In this document: one piece after another, positions 44,787 through 52,463 of the stretch | Position numbering within the stretch: the first letter of the stretch is position 1 | Layout of the letters: each line of letters opens with the position of its first letter | DNA from: Labrenzia sp. R4_2 | Lineage (GTDB): Bacteria; Pseudomonadota; Alphaproteobacteria; Rhizobiales; Stappiaceae | Assembly (NCBI RefSeq): GCF_017743865.1 | Contig: NZ_JAGHRJ010000004.1 | Location: 558,001-622,000 of the forward strand | Direction: 5' to 3' | Length of the DNA stretch: 64,000 nt | Translations under genes and position numbers: made by a program | The notes under the pieces: generated by a model | What the model was told of the DNA's origin: nothing | What the model saw: only the letters and a program-made list of their open reading frames with translations | Database searches by the model: none

Positions 44787-45593
44787 ATGTCCATGCCGCT
44801 CGCTGCCAGCGCAAACCCGCTGGCTCCATTTCTCGATCGCCTGGCGGACGCTTCCAGCGCTGCAATTATGCCGCACTTCCGGCAAGGCTTCTCGATCGAC
44901 AACAAGTTGGAAAGCGGTTTCGACCCAGTCACAATCGCCGACAAGAACGGCGAAACAGCCATGCGGGCTCTGATCAACGAACATTACCCTGACCACGGCA
45001 TCCTGGGGGAAGAACATGGACCAGAGAACCTTGATTCTGATCATGTTTGGGTCTTGGACCCGATTGATGGCACACGGGCCTTTATTACCGGCCTTCCAAC
45101 TTGGGGATCTCTGATCGGCCTCCGGTCAAATGGCAAACCCAGCCTTGGCATGATGGTCCAGCCTTACATTGGCGAGCGCTACAGCGGGGATTGTGAACGC
45201 GCCTGGTATCATGGGCCTCTCGGCCAAAAAGATCTGAAAACGCGGGCCTGCACATCGCTCGACAGCGCGACCTTGTTTACGACAACACCCGCGCTTTTTA
45301 ACGCCAGCGAACGGCCGGTCTTTGATCGACTGGAGGCAGAGGCACAGCTGACACGATACGGAACGGATTGTTACGCTTATTGCATGGTGGCAGCAGGTCA
45401 CGGCGACGCTGTCATTGAATCCGGGCTACAGGCCTATGACATCGTTGCACTTGTGCCGATCATCGAAGGCGCTGGCGGGGTTGTCACGACCTGGACAGGC
45501 GGCTCACCGGCAGATGGCGGCCAGATCGTTGCATCCGGCGATAAGCGCCTCCACGACATCTTGTTGACCGAACTGGCGAAGGCTGCCTTGTGA
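44787..45593 (+). CDS. hisN: Histidinol-phosphatase, inositol monophosphatase family (HisN)
   Basis: A 268-residue Mg2+-dependent phosphatase. The metal site is formed by GEE at 74-76, DPIDGTRAF at 91-99 and AYDIVALVPIIEGAGG near 216. The RAF after DPIDGT and the GLPTWGSLIGL segment fit the HisN type, which removes phosphate from histidinol phosphate. No other his gene is nearby. GGAGGCC sits just before the ATG. A SuhB-type relative is at 2803-3609. Confidence 0.83.
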   Translation: MSMPLAASANPLAPFLDRLADASSAAIMPHFRQGFSIDNKLESGFDPVTIADKNGETAMRALINEHYPDHGILGEEHGPENLDSDHVWVLDPIDGTRAFITGLPTWGSLIGLRSNGKPSLGMMVQPYIGERYSGDCERAWYHGPLGQKDLKTRACTSLDSATLFTTTPALFNASERPVFDRLEAEAQLTRYGTDCYAYCMVAAGHGDAVIESGLQAYDIVALVPIIEGAGGVVTTWTGGSPADGGQIVASGDKRLHDILLTELAKAAL

Positions 45594-45635
45594 CGTCTGT
45601 CTCAAAAATTCGGCCAGGCGCCGTATCACTGACAC

Positions 45636-46715
45636 TCAATCCGCGCCCACCTGGTCCAACACCAAATCTGCTTCCAATCCTGGCACAAACGCGTCAAATG
45701 CCGCCCAGACCTGATCCCGGTATCTGTCGGCTTCCATAAGAAGCTCGTGTTCCGCGCCCGAGATCTCGATATACGAAGCATTTTTTGTACGGGAGACAAA
45801 CTCCTCAATTGCAGGCGTCGAAACAATTCTATCCCGACCAGCGCCTAGTATAAGGCACGGCAGTCGCATTTCAGGTCCGGCGCGGCGCTGACGCATCGAC
45901 TTCATGGCCGTGGCGGCTGCGTTCAGCCAGCTCATCGTCGGCGATCCAATACCGATTTCCGGGTGCTCTTCCACAACCTTGGAAAACCTGCGATAGCGCT
46001 GACGGTCAGTTGTCTGGCGGTTTTCTTCGAATGGGAGCGTAAGCTTCCCGTTTCCACCTGGAACGTAGAGCCGGCCCAAAAAGGTCCAGGCGCAAAATCG
46101 AGCAAGGCCAAAACCGAGTGTCTCGGTCAACCGGGAAGTGGAGGGGCGGGTCGCCCTGAGTTGAGGTCTTCCAAACAGCCCCAAAGTCAAAATGCGGAGC
46201 AGCTTTCGCAAACCGGCTGTCAGATCGCTCTCCCAATCCCTTGGTGCGATCGCCAGGAGCGGCGCCGTAATAACCGCACGGTCCAACATCGTCCGCAGTC
46301 GCTGTGAACATGACATCAAAATGAGGCCACCCGTTGAGTGCGCCAGCGCAAAATGCGGCCCCGGGTAGGTTGCAAGGGAAACGTTTTTCAAGATCGCCAG
46401 CAAATCCTGCTGATATCTTTTGAAATTCGTGACGTGTCCCCGCGCCGGGCTTCGGGTCAAACGCGTCGAACCGCCCTGCCCGCGCCAATCGAACGCAACA
46501 ACAGCATATCCGCGCGAACGCAAGTCGGAGACAACTTCATAGTATTTTTCGATAAACTCAGCTCGTCCCTGGAGGATGGTCACAGTGCCCCGACACGACT
46601 TGCCCGGCGCAGCAGGCCAATGCGCATAGCGCAGCTTGACCCGGCCATTCATCTCCAGAAACCCGGAAACGGCCCCATCCGGGATCGGATTATCCTTGGT
46701 GTCAATCAGGCTCAT
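45636..46715 (-). CDS. Alpha/beta hydrolase, lysophospholipase/monoacylglycerol lipase-like
   Basis: A 359-residue hydrolase of the Hydrolase_4 (PldB) type. Family motifs are VTILQGRAEFIEKYYEVV, AFDWRGQGGSTR and nucleophile Ser127 in ALAHSTGG. The later Asp is in LGAGRDRIVS and His in SGAEHELLME. These enzymes release fatty acids from monoglycerides or lysolipids. It has no signal peptide. Its end is 43 bases from the end of hisN on the other strand. Confidence 0.85.
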   Translation of the reverse strand: MSLIDTKDNPIPDGAVSGFLEMNGRVKLRYAHWPAAPGKSCRGTVTILQGRAEFIEKYYEVVSDLRSRGYAVVAFDWRGQGGSTRLTRSPARGHVTNFKRYQQDLLAILKNVSLATYPGPHFALAHSTGGLILMSCSQRLRTMLDRAVITAPLLAIAPRDWESDLTAGLRKLLRILTLGLFGRPQLRATRPSTSRLTETLGFGLARFCAWTFLGRLYVPGGNGKLTLPFEENRQTTDRQRYRRFSKVVEEHPEIGIGSPTMSWLNAAATAMKSMRQRRAGPEMRLPCLILGAGRDRIVSTPAIEEFVSRTKNASYIEISGAEHELLMEADRYRDQVWAAFDAFVPGLEADLVLDQVGAD

Positions 46716-46821
46716 CTTGATCCGATTCGCTTGTCGCAGCGATCAGTGATAGCCGCCTGAGCCCCAGCTCTCAATATACTTTGAGCCGGCCCCGCAGGAC
46801 CGGCTCCAAAAGTGACCAGAA

Positions 46822-47247
46822 TTACCAACGGCTGTGCCAGTTGTACCGTGGGCCCAGAGGGCGGCTGCGCACGATATCTGCATTGCGGGAATCGACAACG
46901 AGTCTGACAGGAAAACCACGCCAGCCACGTGCTTTGATGATGTACATCGGGCCGCGGCGATCAATGATTTTGATCCGGTGAAACCCGCGATGGCGCAAGC
47001 TGCGGCGAATTTGCCTCGGCCCCAACTCGTATTGATGCCGACCGTGCCCACGGTCCCAACCGCGTCCTGGCCCTCCGCGGTGATCAACTGTCATCGTCAT
47101 GCCGCTGACTACCGGTGCTTTTGCCCCTAAACCTGAGACAGGAACAGCCTGCGCTTGCGTTGCTGCACCGGCGGCCAACAGCAAAACCGCTCCTGCAATC
47201 GGGGCAGACGCTTTCGTGGAAATGCGCTTCATGAGTGACATCGACAT
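46822..47247 (-). CDS. Small exported basic protein of unknown function
   Basis: A 141-residue protein starting at ATG 47247 with AGGAG 8 bases upstream; later ATGs are in frame. A signal peptide of about 35 residues (GAVLLLAAGAATQAQA) is followed by a Gly/Arg/His-rich middle. The C-terminus, QIRRSLRHRGFHRIKIIDRR to IVRSRPLG, has alternating residues that recall a PepSY-like domain. I do not recognise a family with certainty. It diverges from hsp20. A GC-rich hairpin at about 46783-46806 follows the stop. Confidence 0.65.
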   Translation of the reverse strand: MSMSLMKRISTKASAPIAGAVLLLAAGAATQAQAVPVSGLGAKAPVVSGMTMTVDHRGGPGRGWDRGHGRHQYELGPRQIRRSLRHRGFHRIKIIDRRGPMYIIKARGWRGFPVRLVVDSRNADIVRSRPLGPRYNWHSRW

Positions 47248-47376
47248 TGTGTGATCTCCTTGTTCCGCCAGCCCCGTGCTGGCGATACCCGGAGAATGCC
47301 GAAGAGCGTTTGAACGGGACCGGAAGGCCTTATTCATCTTCAGTTCATCGCCGATGTTACCGCTTGTCCACGACCT

Positions 47377-47406
47377 CTTGAATTCAAAATTCAGAATTCC
47401 CATCTC
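47377..47406 (+). promoter_or_regulatory. RpoH (sigma-32)-type promoter of hsp20
   Basis: CTTGAA at 47377-47382 and CCCATCTC at 47399-47406 are separated by 16 bases. Both fit the heat-shock consensus. Transcription would start near 47412 and give a leader of about 105 bases. Confidence 0.6.
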
Positions 47407-47411
47407 GATCA

Positions 47412-47517
47412 ATGCAGGCGCCAAAACGGGTCTGCGCAGCATTCCAGTCTCGCCAATGATGGGGGACAGGAGATCGCAAAAATCAGAAGTAACAGTTGCT
47501 CAAAGAGAGGACAGACT
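47412..47517 (+). promoter_or_regulatory. ROSE-like RNA thermometer leader of hsp20
   Basis: The predicted leader of about 105 bases ends in TTGCT (47496-47500), a 7-base loop and AGGA (47508-47511) 6 bases before the ATG. In ROSE elements U(U/C)GCU pairs with the Shine-Dalgarno AGGA and melts on heating. The helix extends by a G-C pair and a C-G pair with mismatches, as in short thermometers. No experiment supports this copy. Confidence 0.55.
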
Positions 47518-47964
47518 ATGCGTCACTTCGACTTTACCCCACTTCACCGTTCCACAATCGGTTTTGACCGCCTTTTTTCAATGCTGGATGCAGCTGGCAA
47601 TGAAGCTCCCAGCTATCCGCCGTACAACATCGAGCGGACCGGCGAAAACTCCTACCGGATTACCATGGCTGTTGCAGGCTTCAGCGATGCGGAACTCTCC
47701 GTTGAAGCAAAAGAACACGTTCTGACCATCAAGGGTGAAAAAGCAGAAGAAGCTGCTGATCGCGAAATCCTGTATCGCGGCATTGCATCCCGGACGTTCG
47801 AACGCCGCTTCCAGATCGCGGAATACGTCCGCGTTGACGGTGCGAGCCTCGAAAACGGTCTCCTTCACGTCGACCTGGTCCGTGAACTGCCCGAGGCCAT
47901 GAAACCCCGCAAGATCGAGATCACATCCGGCGGGACCAAACAGATTGAAAGCACCGCTCACTAA
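47518..47964 (+). CDS. Small heat shock protein (Hsp20/alpha-crystallin, IbpA type)
   Basis: A 148-residue holdase chaperone. The N-terminal arm is LHRSTIGFDRLFSMLD, as in class A rhizobial sHsps. The alpha-crystallin domain (about 36-128) contains SYRITMAVAGFSDAELSV and ends in the conserved GLLHVDL motif. It keeps denatured proteins soluble for DnaK and ClpB. The upstream region has an RpoH-type promoter and a ROSE-like leader. A GC-rich hairpin follows the stop. Confidence 0.92.
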   Translation: MRHFDFTPLHRSTIGFDRLFSMLDAAGNEAPSYPPYNIERTGENSYRITMAVAGFSDAELSVEAKEHVLTIKGEKAEEAADREILYRGIASRTFERRFQIAEYVRVDGASLENGLLHVDLVRELPEAMKPRKIEITSGGTKQIESTAH

Positions 47965-47997
47965 CCGGCAGCTTCTCCCCTGAGCTGAAGCGGTGCG

Positions 47998-48022
47998 GAG
48001 GCGCCTGTCAAACAGGCGCCTC
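47998..48022 (+). terminator. Terminator after hsp20
   Basis: An 11-bp stem of GAGGCGCCTGT and its complement with a 3-4 base loop is followed by CTCTT, a short T-poor tail. It may also serve the converging ltaE gene. Confidence 0.55.
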
Positions 48023-48042
48023 TCTTCATATCTAGCGCAGCC

Positions 48043-49101
48043 TCAAGATATCTCCGACAGCGCACCCAAGAACGCTGCCACGTCGTCTTCGGTCGTTGCA
48101 AAGCTGCAGACCATGCGTAAGCAAACTTCATCCGCCTGCGGAGCGTGGTCCTCTGGCAGATCTTTCGCCGGCCATTCGTAAATTTTTGCGCCTTTGGCTT
48201 CCAGTTGCTCGAACTGTCGACGCTTCAGGATTGGAAACAGCTCATTGGCTTCAACAGGCCAGGCTGTTCTTCCACCAGCAGACCGAATGCCTTCGGCAAG
48301 TCTTAGTGCCATCGCGTTGGCGTGTGCTGCCGTATCCAGCCAGCTGTCTTCACTGAAATATCCATCAAACTGAGAAGCCACAAACCGGCTCTTGGAAAAA
48401 AGATGCCCGCCGCGCTTACGGAAATACTCAAATCCCTTGGCAGCTTCCAGATCGAAGAAGACGACCGCTTCCGCGCACCAGCACCCATTTTTAGTGGCAC
48501 CAAAGGAAAGAACATCCACCCCGGACTTCCAGGTCATGTCGGCGGGTGAACATCCAAGCGTTGCGAGCGCGTTTGCAAAACGAGCGCCGTCCATGTGCAA
48601 GGGAACGGACCGGGAAGCAGCGACGTTCTTGATCGCAGCAATCTCTGTCAGCGTGTAGACTGTTCCGCTTTCGGTCGCCTGGCTGATCGAGACACTTGCG
48701 ACCTGACCATGATGTACAACGCCATCGGGGAAAGCGGACATGGCTTCGATCAAGCCGCTTGCGTCAAATTTACCATTTGGCCCAGAAACACTGACCAGCT
48801 TGCCGCCGCTGGTCATGAACTCCGGACAATTGCACTCATCGACCTGAATGTGCGAATCGCGGTGGCAAAAAATGGCGCCGCCCGGTTTTCCGTAAGCCGC
48901 AAGGGCGAGCGAGTTTGCGGCCGTCCCTGTTGCCACAAAAAAAACTGCGACTTCCCGTTCAAACAGCTCGTTGAACTTTTTGGAAACGCTTTCGGTGAGA
49001 GAGTCACCGCCGTAAGCCGGCGCATGACCACTATTATGGCGGGTCAGCGCCGACATCACCGCCGGAGCTGCACCCGCCCAATTGTCACTGGCAAAATTCA
49101 T
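48043..49101 (-). CDS. ltaE: Low-specificity L-threonine aldolase
   Basis: A 352-residue pyridoxal phosphate enzyme that splits threonine to glycine and acetaldehyde. It starts MNFASDNWAGAAPAVM, as do other bacterial members. The cofactor Lys204 is in SFGATKNGC, and Asp171 in LHMDGARFANAL holds the PLP ring. The start codon is directly preceded by a GC-rich hairpin (8-bp stem 49102-49126) with no Shine-Dalgarno site visible. It follows the bufferin operon by 45 bases and could be read through from it. Confidence 0.88.
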   Translation of the reverse strand: MNFASDNWAGAAPAVMSALTRHNSGHAPAYGGDSLTESVSKKFNELFEREVAVFFVATGTAANSLALAAYGKPGGAIFCHRDSHIQVDECNCPEFMTSGGKLVSVSGPNGKFDASGLIEAMSAFPDGVVHHGQVASVSISQATESGTVYTLTEIAAIKNVAASRSVPLHMDGARFANALATLGCSPADMTWKSGVDVLSFGATKNGCWCAEAVVFFDLEAAKGFEYFRKRGGHLFSKSRFVASQFDGYFSEDSWLDTAAHANAMALRLAEGIRSAGGRTAWPVEANELFPILKRRQFEQLEAKGAKIYEWPAKDLPEDHAPQADEVCLRMVCSFATTEDDVAAFLGALSEIS

Positions 49102-49146
49102 GGGGCCGTTAAATCACCACGGCCCCAACCGGGCAACCACTATTTC

Positions 49147-49734
49147 CTAGTAGTACATTTCCCGCTTGCGGTACTGGACACCCAGTAGCGCATCGAGCGA
49201 AATCAAACCCGGTCCTTTTAAAGTCGGCACCAGAAGCAGGAAGATCCACAGCAGCCGATCATCCGCAATAATCGCGTAAGGATCTCCGTCAAACAGCGCC
49301 CCGATTGTCTTGGCATCGGCCCCATGACCCGTGATGTCGACATAAGTCATGACAATAATGAAGACGATCATGCCAAGGCTCGCCGCGCGGGTGAAAAGGC
49401 CAACAACAACAAGCACCGGCAGGATGAACTCGCCCCAAGTTCCGAGAAGGACAATCAGTCCATATGGAAAAAAGGCGATCTGGCTGGTGTCATAGCTGAC
49501 CTGCTCCATCATGGCCGGCAGCATTTGGGCATATGCGCCAGCCGTCGGCGTGAAGATGTTCATGATGTTGCCGCCAATTTTTGTGAGCGCCGAGTTCCAG
49601 AAAAACTGGAACAGCACAGCAGCAAAAATAAGCCGGGAGGCAAGACCCAAAAACCAGCCTTCAGTCAGCCGCTCAATTGCGCCGAACACCAACGTGTAAA
49701 GCCTTACAAAAAAACCAATAACCATCCGCTTCAT
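49147..49734 (-). CDS. bufD: DoxX family membrane protein of the bufferin operon
   Basis: A 195-residue inner-membrane protein starting at ATG 49734 after GAGGCT. Five hydrophobic segments are visible, with LASRLIFAAVLFQFFWNS, GEFILPVLVVVGLFTRAAS and LLWIFLLLVPTLKGPG. These match the DoxX/DoxD family. It follows bufC by 32 bases. In known bufferin loci a DoxX protein is often the last gene; its role is not settled, and redox or export support has been proposed. The symbol follows that usage and is provisional. Confidence 0.8.
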   Translation of the reverse strand: MKRMVIGFFVRLYTLVFGAIERLTEGWFLGLASRLIFAAVLFQFFWNSALTKIGGNIMNIFTPTAGAYAQMLPAMMEQVSYDTSQIAFFPYGLIVLLGTWGEFILPVLVVVGLFTRAASLGMIVFIIVMTYVDITGHGADAKTIGALFDGDPYAIIADDRLLWIFLLLVPTLKGPGLISLDALLGVQYRKREMYY

Positions 49735-49766
49735 AGCCTCTTTTGTTGTTTCTAGCCGGATCCCGC

Positions 49767-50558
49767 TTAGGCGGGTTCTTTGGTCTGCAAACCGGCAAGA
49801 GCCCCATTTGATAGAAAGTTCGACAAACAATCAGCCAGTGTAAAACCGCTGTCTATTTCAAGTGCCGTTTCAGCCGCTTCCCCCAACGTTGCCCCAGAAA
49901 AAACTGCGCCACCGAACGTGGCATGGCTTGGTTCCAAAACCCGGACATCGACATCAAACTCTGGCCGGACGATCAGCACGGGCTGGGCAACAGAGAGATC
50001 GATCTGCGATTGCTCTCCATCTTTGAACCGATTGACCTTCACGAGATCCCAGATCGGCCACTCTGAAGCCACGATCGTTGCGGCGGGGTGGCGCTGAAAT
50101 CTCACGCCTCCAAGATCTGTGGGCGGGATCGTCGCTAGAGCGGCCGGATCAAAAACTTCACAGTCTTTCGCATGGTAGGATTGAAGCCAAGCCCATTCCA
50201 GGCGCGCCACATCTTCCAGATAAGGATAGGCCTTCAGCGGCGGGAATGCGCCAAGAAAACTTGGAAACTCTTCTCCATACCAGATCAGGACAGGGTTTGA
50301 CGGCTGATGTTCTGCGACAAACGCACGGGCCAAAGCCGCAAAATATTCGTCACCGAGGAGCGCTTTGATAGTCGGATAGGTCTCGCCCAGCGCCTCACAA
50401 AGGCTGACGATGACATTGTTCCTATAAACATTGAAGCGTTTCACGTCCGGCAGTCCATCGGGTCCGACAGCGCCTTCGGGTGTCCCGAGTTCCGGATTGA
50501 TGAGAGCGTCGCCAAAGTCAGCTGCGGAGAGCCTTGGCAGTGCAAACACTTGTGCCAT
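49767..50558 (-). CDS. bufC: BufC-type partner protein (DUF2063)
   Basis: A 263-residue protein with an N-terminal DUF2063 domain (about 10-100), read from KRFNVYRNNVIVSLCEALGETYP and YFAALARAFVAEHQPSNPVL. The rest has ARLEWAWLQSYHA and a beta-rich domain resembling MbnC/BufC. It likely recruits the precursor to the MNIO enzyme encoded just before it. Only one base separates the bufB stop from its ATG, so they are tightly coupled. No metal site is expected. Names follow the bufferin literature. Confidence 0.82.
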   Translation of the reverse strand: MAQVFALPRLSAADFGDALINPELGTPEGAVGPDGLPDVKRFNVYRNNVIVSLCEALGETYPTIKALLGDEYFAALARAFVAEHQPSNPVLIWYGEEFPSFLGAFPPLKAYPYLEDVARLEWAWLQSYHAKDCEVFDPAALATIPPTDLGGVRFQRHPAATIVASEWPIWDLVKVNRFKDGEQSQIDLSVAQPVLIVRPEFDVDVRVLEPSHATFGGAVFSGATLGEAAETALEIDSGFTLADCLSNFLSNGALAGLQTKEPA

Positions 50559-50559
50559 G

Positions 50560-51456
50560 TCAGCTGACCGCCTTCAGGTCTGCGTTTTCGGCACGACGCA
50601 GGATTTCCTGCGCAGCATCTGCTTCACGAAGCAAAACGGGCCATGCAGGAACATCATTGTCCCATTCAATCAATGTCGGCAGGGCGCCGTGCATTCCAAT
50701 CACGTCTTTGTAGAGAGCCCAAACAGCATCATCGACGGCGCGGTCATGCGCATCAATCAACAGCGGACGTCCCGCCTCGTCCATATCCGGAGCATGGCCT
50801 CCAAGATGTATCTCACCGACATATTGCATGGGAAATTCGTCCAGGTAAGCGGCCGGCGACTGTTCCTGGTTAGTACAGGACACGTAGACGTTGTTGACGT
50901 CGAGCAGCAGACCACACCCTGTCCGGCGAGTGATCTCTATAAGGAAATCCAACTCACTGAAGGTGCTCTGAGCATAGGCAATGTAAGTGGACGGGTTCTC
51001 CAAGAGCATCTGCCGCCCCATCACATCTTGAACTTCATCGATGTGATCGCACACGCGTATGAGAGTTGCCTGGTCGTATGGAACCGGCAAGAGGTCATTA
51101 TAGTAGGTCGTCTCGTGTGTAGACCAGGCCAGGTGTTCAGAGAACAGACCGGGCTCATAGCGTTTGTTCAACTCCGCGAGCCGAGCCAGGTGATCTTTGT
51201 TGAGCGGGTTTTCGCCGCCAATGGACAGACCAACCCCGTGAAGCGATAGCGGATAGATGTCGCGAATTGCCGTGAGTTGTTGATGCGGCCGCCCTCCGGA
51301 GCCCATATAGTTTTCCGCGTGAACTTCGAAAAAACCGATGTCCGGGTGGCTTTGAAGAATGTCGGCGACATGCTCCGCTTTCAAACCAGCGCCGGGCCGG
51401 TTCGGAACGGCCGCCTGAGTGCCAAAAGCAGAAACGGGTTGCTCGTCGGACCGCAT
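50560..51456 (-). CDS. bufB: MNIO family enzyme, bufferin maturase BufB (DUF692)
   Basis: A 298-residue TIM-barrel oxidase of the multinuclear non-heme iron family. Metal ligands are visible: Glu48 in VHAENYMG, His73 in SLHGVGLS, His108 in SEHLAW, Glu153 in LLENPSTY, Asp186 in [11 protein letters not shown], His217 in [10 protein letters not shown], His237 in DAHDRA and Glu264 in LIEWDND. MbnB and BufB turn cysteines into heterocycles in RiPP precursors. Its likely substrate is bufA just upstream. ATG 51456 with GGAG upstream is chosen over 51501. It is the second gene of the operon. Confidence 0.88.
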   Translation of the reverse strand: MRSDEQPVSAFGTQAAVPNRPGAGLKAEHVADILQSHPDIGFFEVHAENYMGSGGRPHQQLTAIRDIYPLSLHGVGLSIGGENPLNKDHLARLAELNKRYEPGLFSEHLAWSTHETTYYNDLLPVPYDQATLIRVCDHIDEVQDVMGRQMLLENPSTYIAYAQSTFSELDFLIEITRRTGCGLLLDVNNVYVSCTNQEQSPAAYLDEFPMQYVGEIHLGGHAPDMDEAGRPLLIDAHDRAVDDAVWALYKDVIGMHGALPTLIEWDNDVPAWPVLLREADAAQEILRRAENADLKAVS

Positions 51457-51486
51457 GGCAAGCTCCAGACCTTGAACTACGGTGTG

Positions 51487-51512
51487 AGGCGGGCGGCGCA
51501 AACCGCCAGCCT
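51487..51512 (-). promoter_or_regulatory. Hairpin between bufA and bufB
   Basis: An imperfect stem (AGGC and GGCGG with their complements, one mismatch) lies in the 101-base gap. It could stabilise the bufA message or weaken read-through to bufB. This is inference from position and pairing. Confidence 0.4.
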
Positions 51513-51557
51513 GAGTTCGTATGATCGCCCGTTAATGGCCGATCCGAATTCTTCCAA

Positions 51558-51863
51558 TTACGCTTCCGGAAGGTCGCGAGACAATTCCGTCAAGGACCCC
51601 TTGCGGCCATCCGGCAATTCCATTGATACGCATGTGCCTTTCGGAACCAGCGTCCAAGCGTTGCCTTGGTAGTCAACGGTTGAAGAACCGGCACACGTCG
51701 TGCCCGGACCGGCTTTACAATCGTTTTGGCCTTTCAGGGAAACACCATAGCATTTCTCTTTGGCTTGAGCATGGGCCGGTGTCGAAGTGGTCGCCGAAAG
51801 ACCTGCAATTGCAGTGGCAACGGCGCCAGCAACAACTGCTGCAGACATAGCCTTGTTTTTCAT
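51558..51863 (-). CDS. bufA: Bufferin precursor peptide BufA1 (DUF2282)
   Basis: A 101-residue exported precursor. The first 33 residues form a Sec-type signal peptide ([15 protein letters not shown], cut near AHA). The mature core has four cysteines, Cys38, Cys49, Cys57 and Cys78, in [27 protein letters not shown] and PKGTC. This spacing is that of DUF2282 bufferins. In Caulobacter the inner two cysteines become thiooxazoles and the product binds copper. AGAGGAG lies 6 bases before the ATG. It is the first gene of a four-gene operon. Confidence 0.88.
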   Translation of the reverse strand: MKNKAMSAAVVAGAVATAIAGLSATTSTPAHAQAKEKCYGVSLKGQNDCKAGPGTTCAGSSTVDYQGNAWTLVPKGTCVSMELPDGRKGSLTELSRDLPEA

Positions 51864-51905
51864 ATCAAACTCCTCTGGTCAAAAAATCAGCGCAGCAACC
51901 ATGAT

Positions 51906-51933
51906 GCCGTATAAGTGCTGCTACACCCGTTAC
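51906..51933 (-). promoter_or_regulatory. Possible ECF-type promoter of the bufferin operon
   Basis: On the minus strand GTAACG (51933-51928) and TACGGC (51911-51906) are 16 bases apart. GTAAC is the -35 form known for SigF of Caulobacter, which controls bufferin genes. The -10 box matches poorly. The start would be about 35 bases before bufA. Confidence 0.3.
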
Positions 51934-52058
51934 ATGGCCGGATTGGCGTTCAATGGGAAATCAAACGCCTGTGACACTGCTGCGAGCTGTCACCTACCTT
52001 AGACTATTAAACGAAAGATTCTTACTCAAACCCAACTCAACGCGACGTTTCCGGACGA

Positions 52059-52088
52059 TTGGCACTTTACGTACGAAACAATTATAAT
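52059..52088 (+). promoter_or_regulatory. Sigma-70 promoter upstream of gltB
   Basis: TTGGCA (52059-52064) and a perfect TATAAT (52083-52088) are 18 bases apart. The next gene on the strand is gltB, which gives a leader of about 370 bases. Confidence 0.65.
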
Positions 52089-52094
52089 AGCGAC

Positions 52095-52463
52095 AAAGAA
52101 ACACACTTGCTCCTTGCAATGAAATCTGTCATGTTCCGGCCGCTTGGAATAGGACAGGCATACTGTCCTTTTGAGGTAAGGGAAACACCACCGGACCGCC
52201 GGTCGTGATAAATGTAAGATCCAAGCAGCCGCTTGCTCGGTCCGGGGAGGGCCTCCAGCAAGATGAGGCGATTGTGTTTCAACAGCGCTAACTGGCGCTG
52301 CGGCAATGCGACGGTTTGCCAGAACAAGCCGCTGCAGTAAGTACATCGACAGAGCCGGGGCAAAAGCCAGGGTTCACCGAGCCGCACTCTTGATGGAATG
52401 CGACCCGAACGGAACCCGACGCTCCAAACCACGGCTAACACTGGGGTAACAGTGAGGGCGCAC
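52095..52463 (+). promoter_or_regulatory. Long structured leader of gltB, possible attenuator
   Basis: The leader contains AGGACAG-GCATA-CTGTCC followed by TTTT (52151-52172), a terminator-like hairpin early in the leader. A second good hairpin is CAGCGC-TAACT-GGCGCTG near 52283-52300. It matches no riboswitch I can name, and it could carry a separate small RNA. Confidence 0.4.

Larger units (their letters stand above)
51864..52463. other. Divergent intergenic region bufA / gltB
   Basis: A 600-base region without a gene. It holds a candidate bufA promoter near 51906-51933, a strong gltB-side promoter at 52059-52088 and the long gltB leader with several hairpins. No ORF with coding signs is seen. 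Confidence 0.6.

Noticed and set aside
52060-52080. Sigma-54-like TGGCAC before gltB
   Set aside because: The -12 GC element is missing at the right distance, while a perfect TATAAT fits a sigma-70 promoter.
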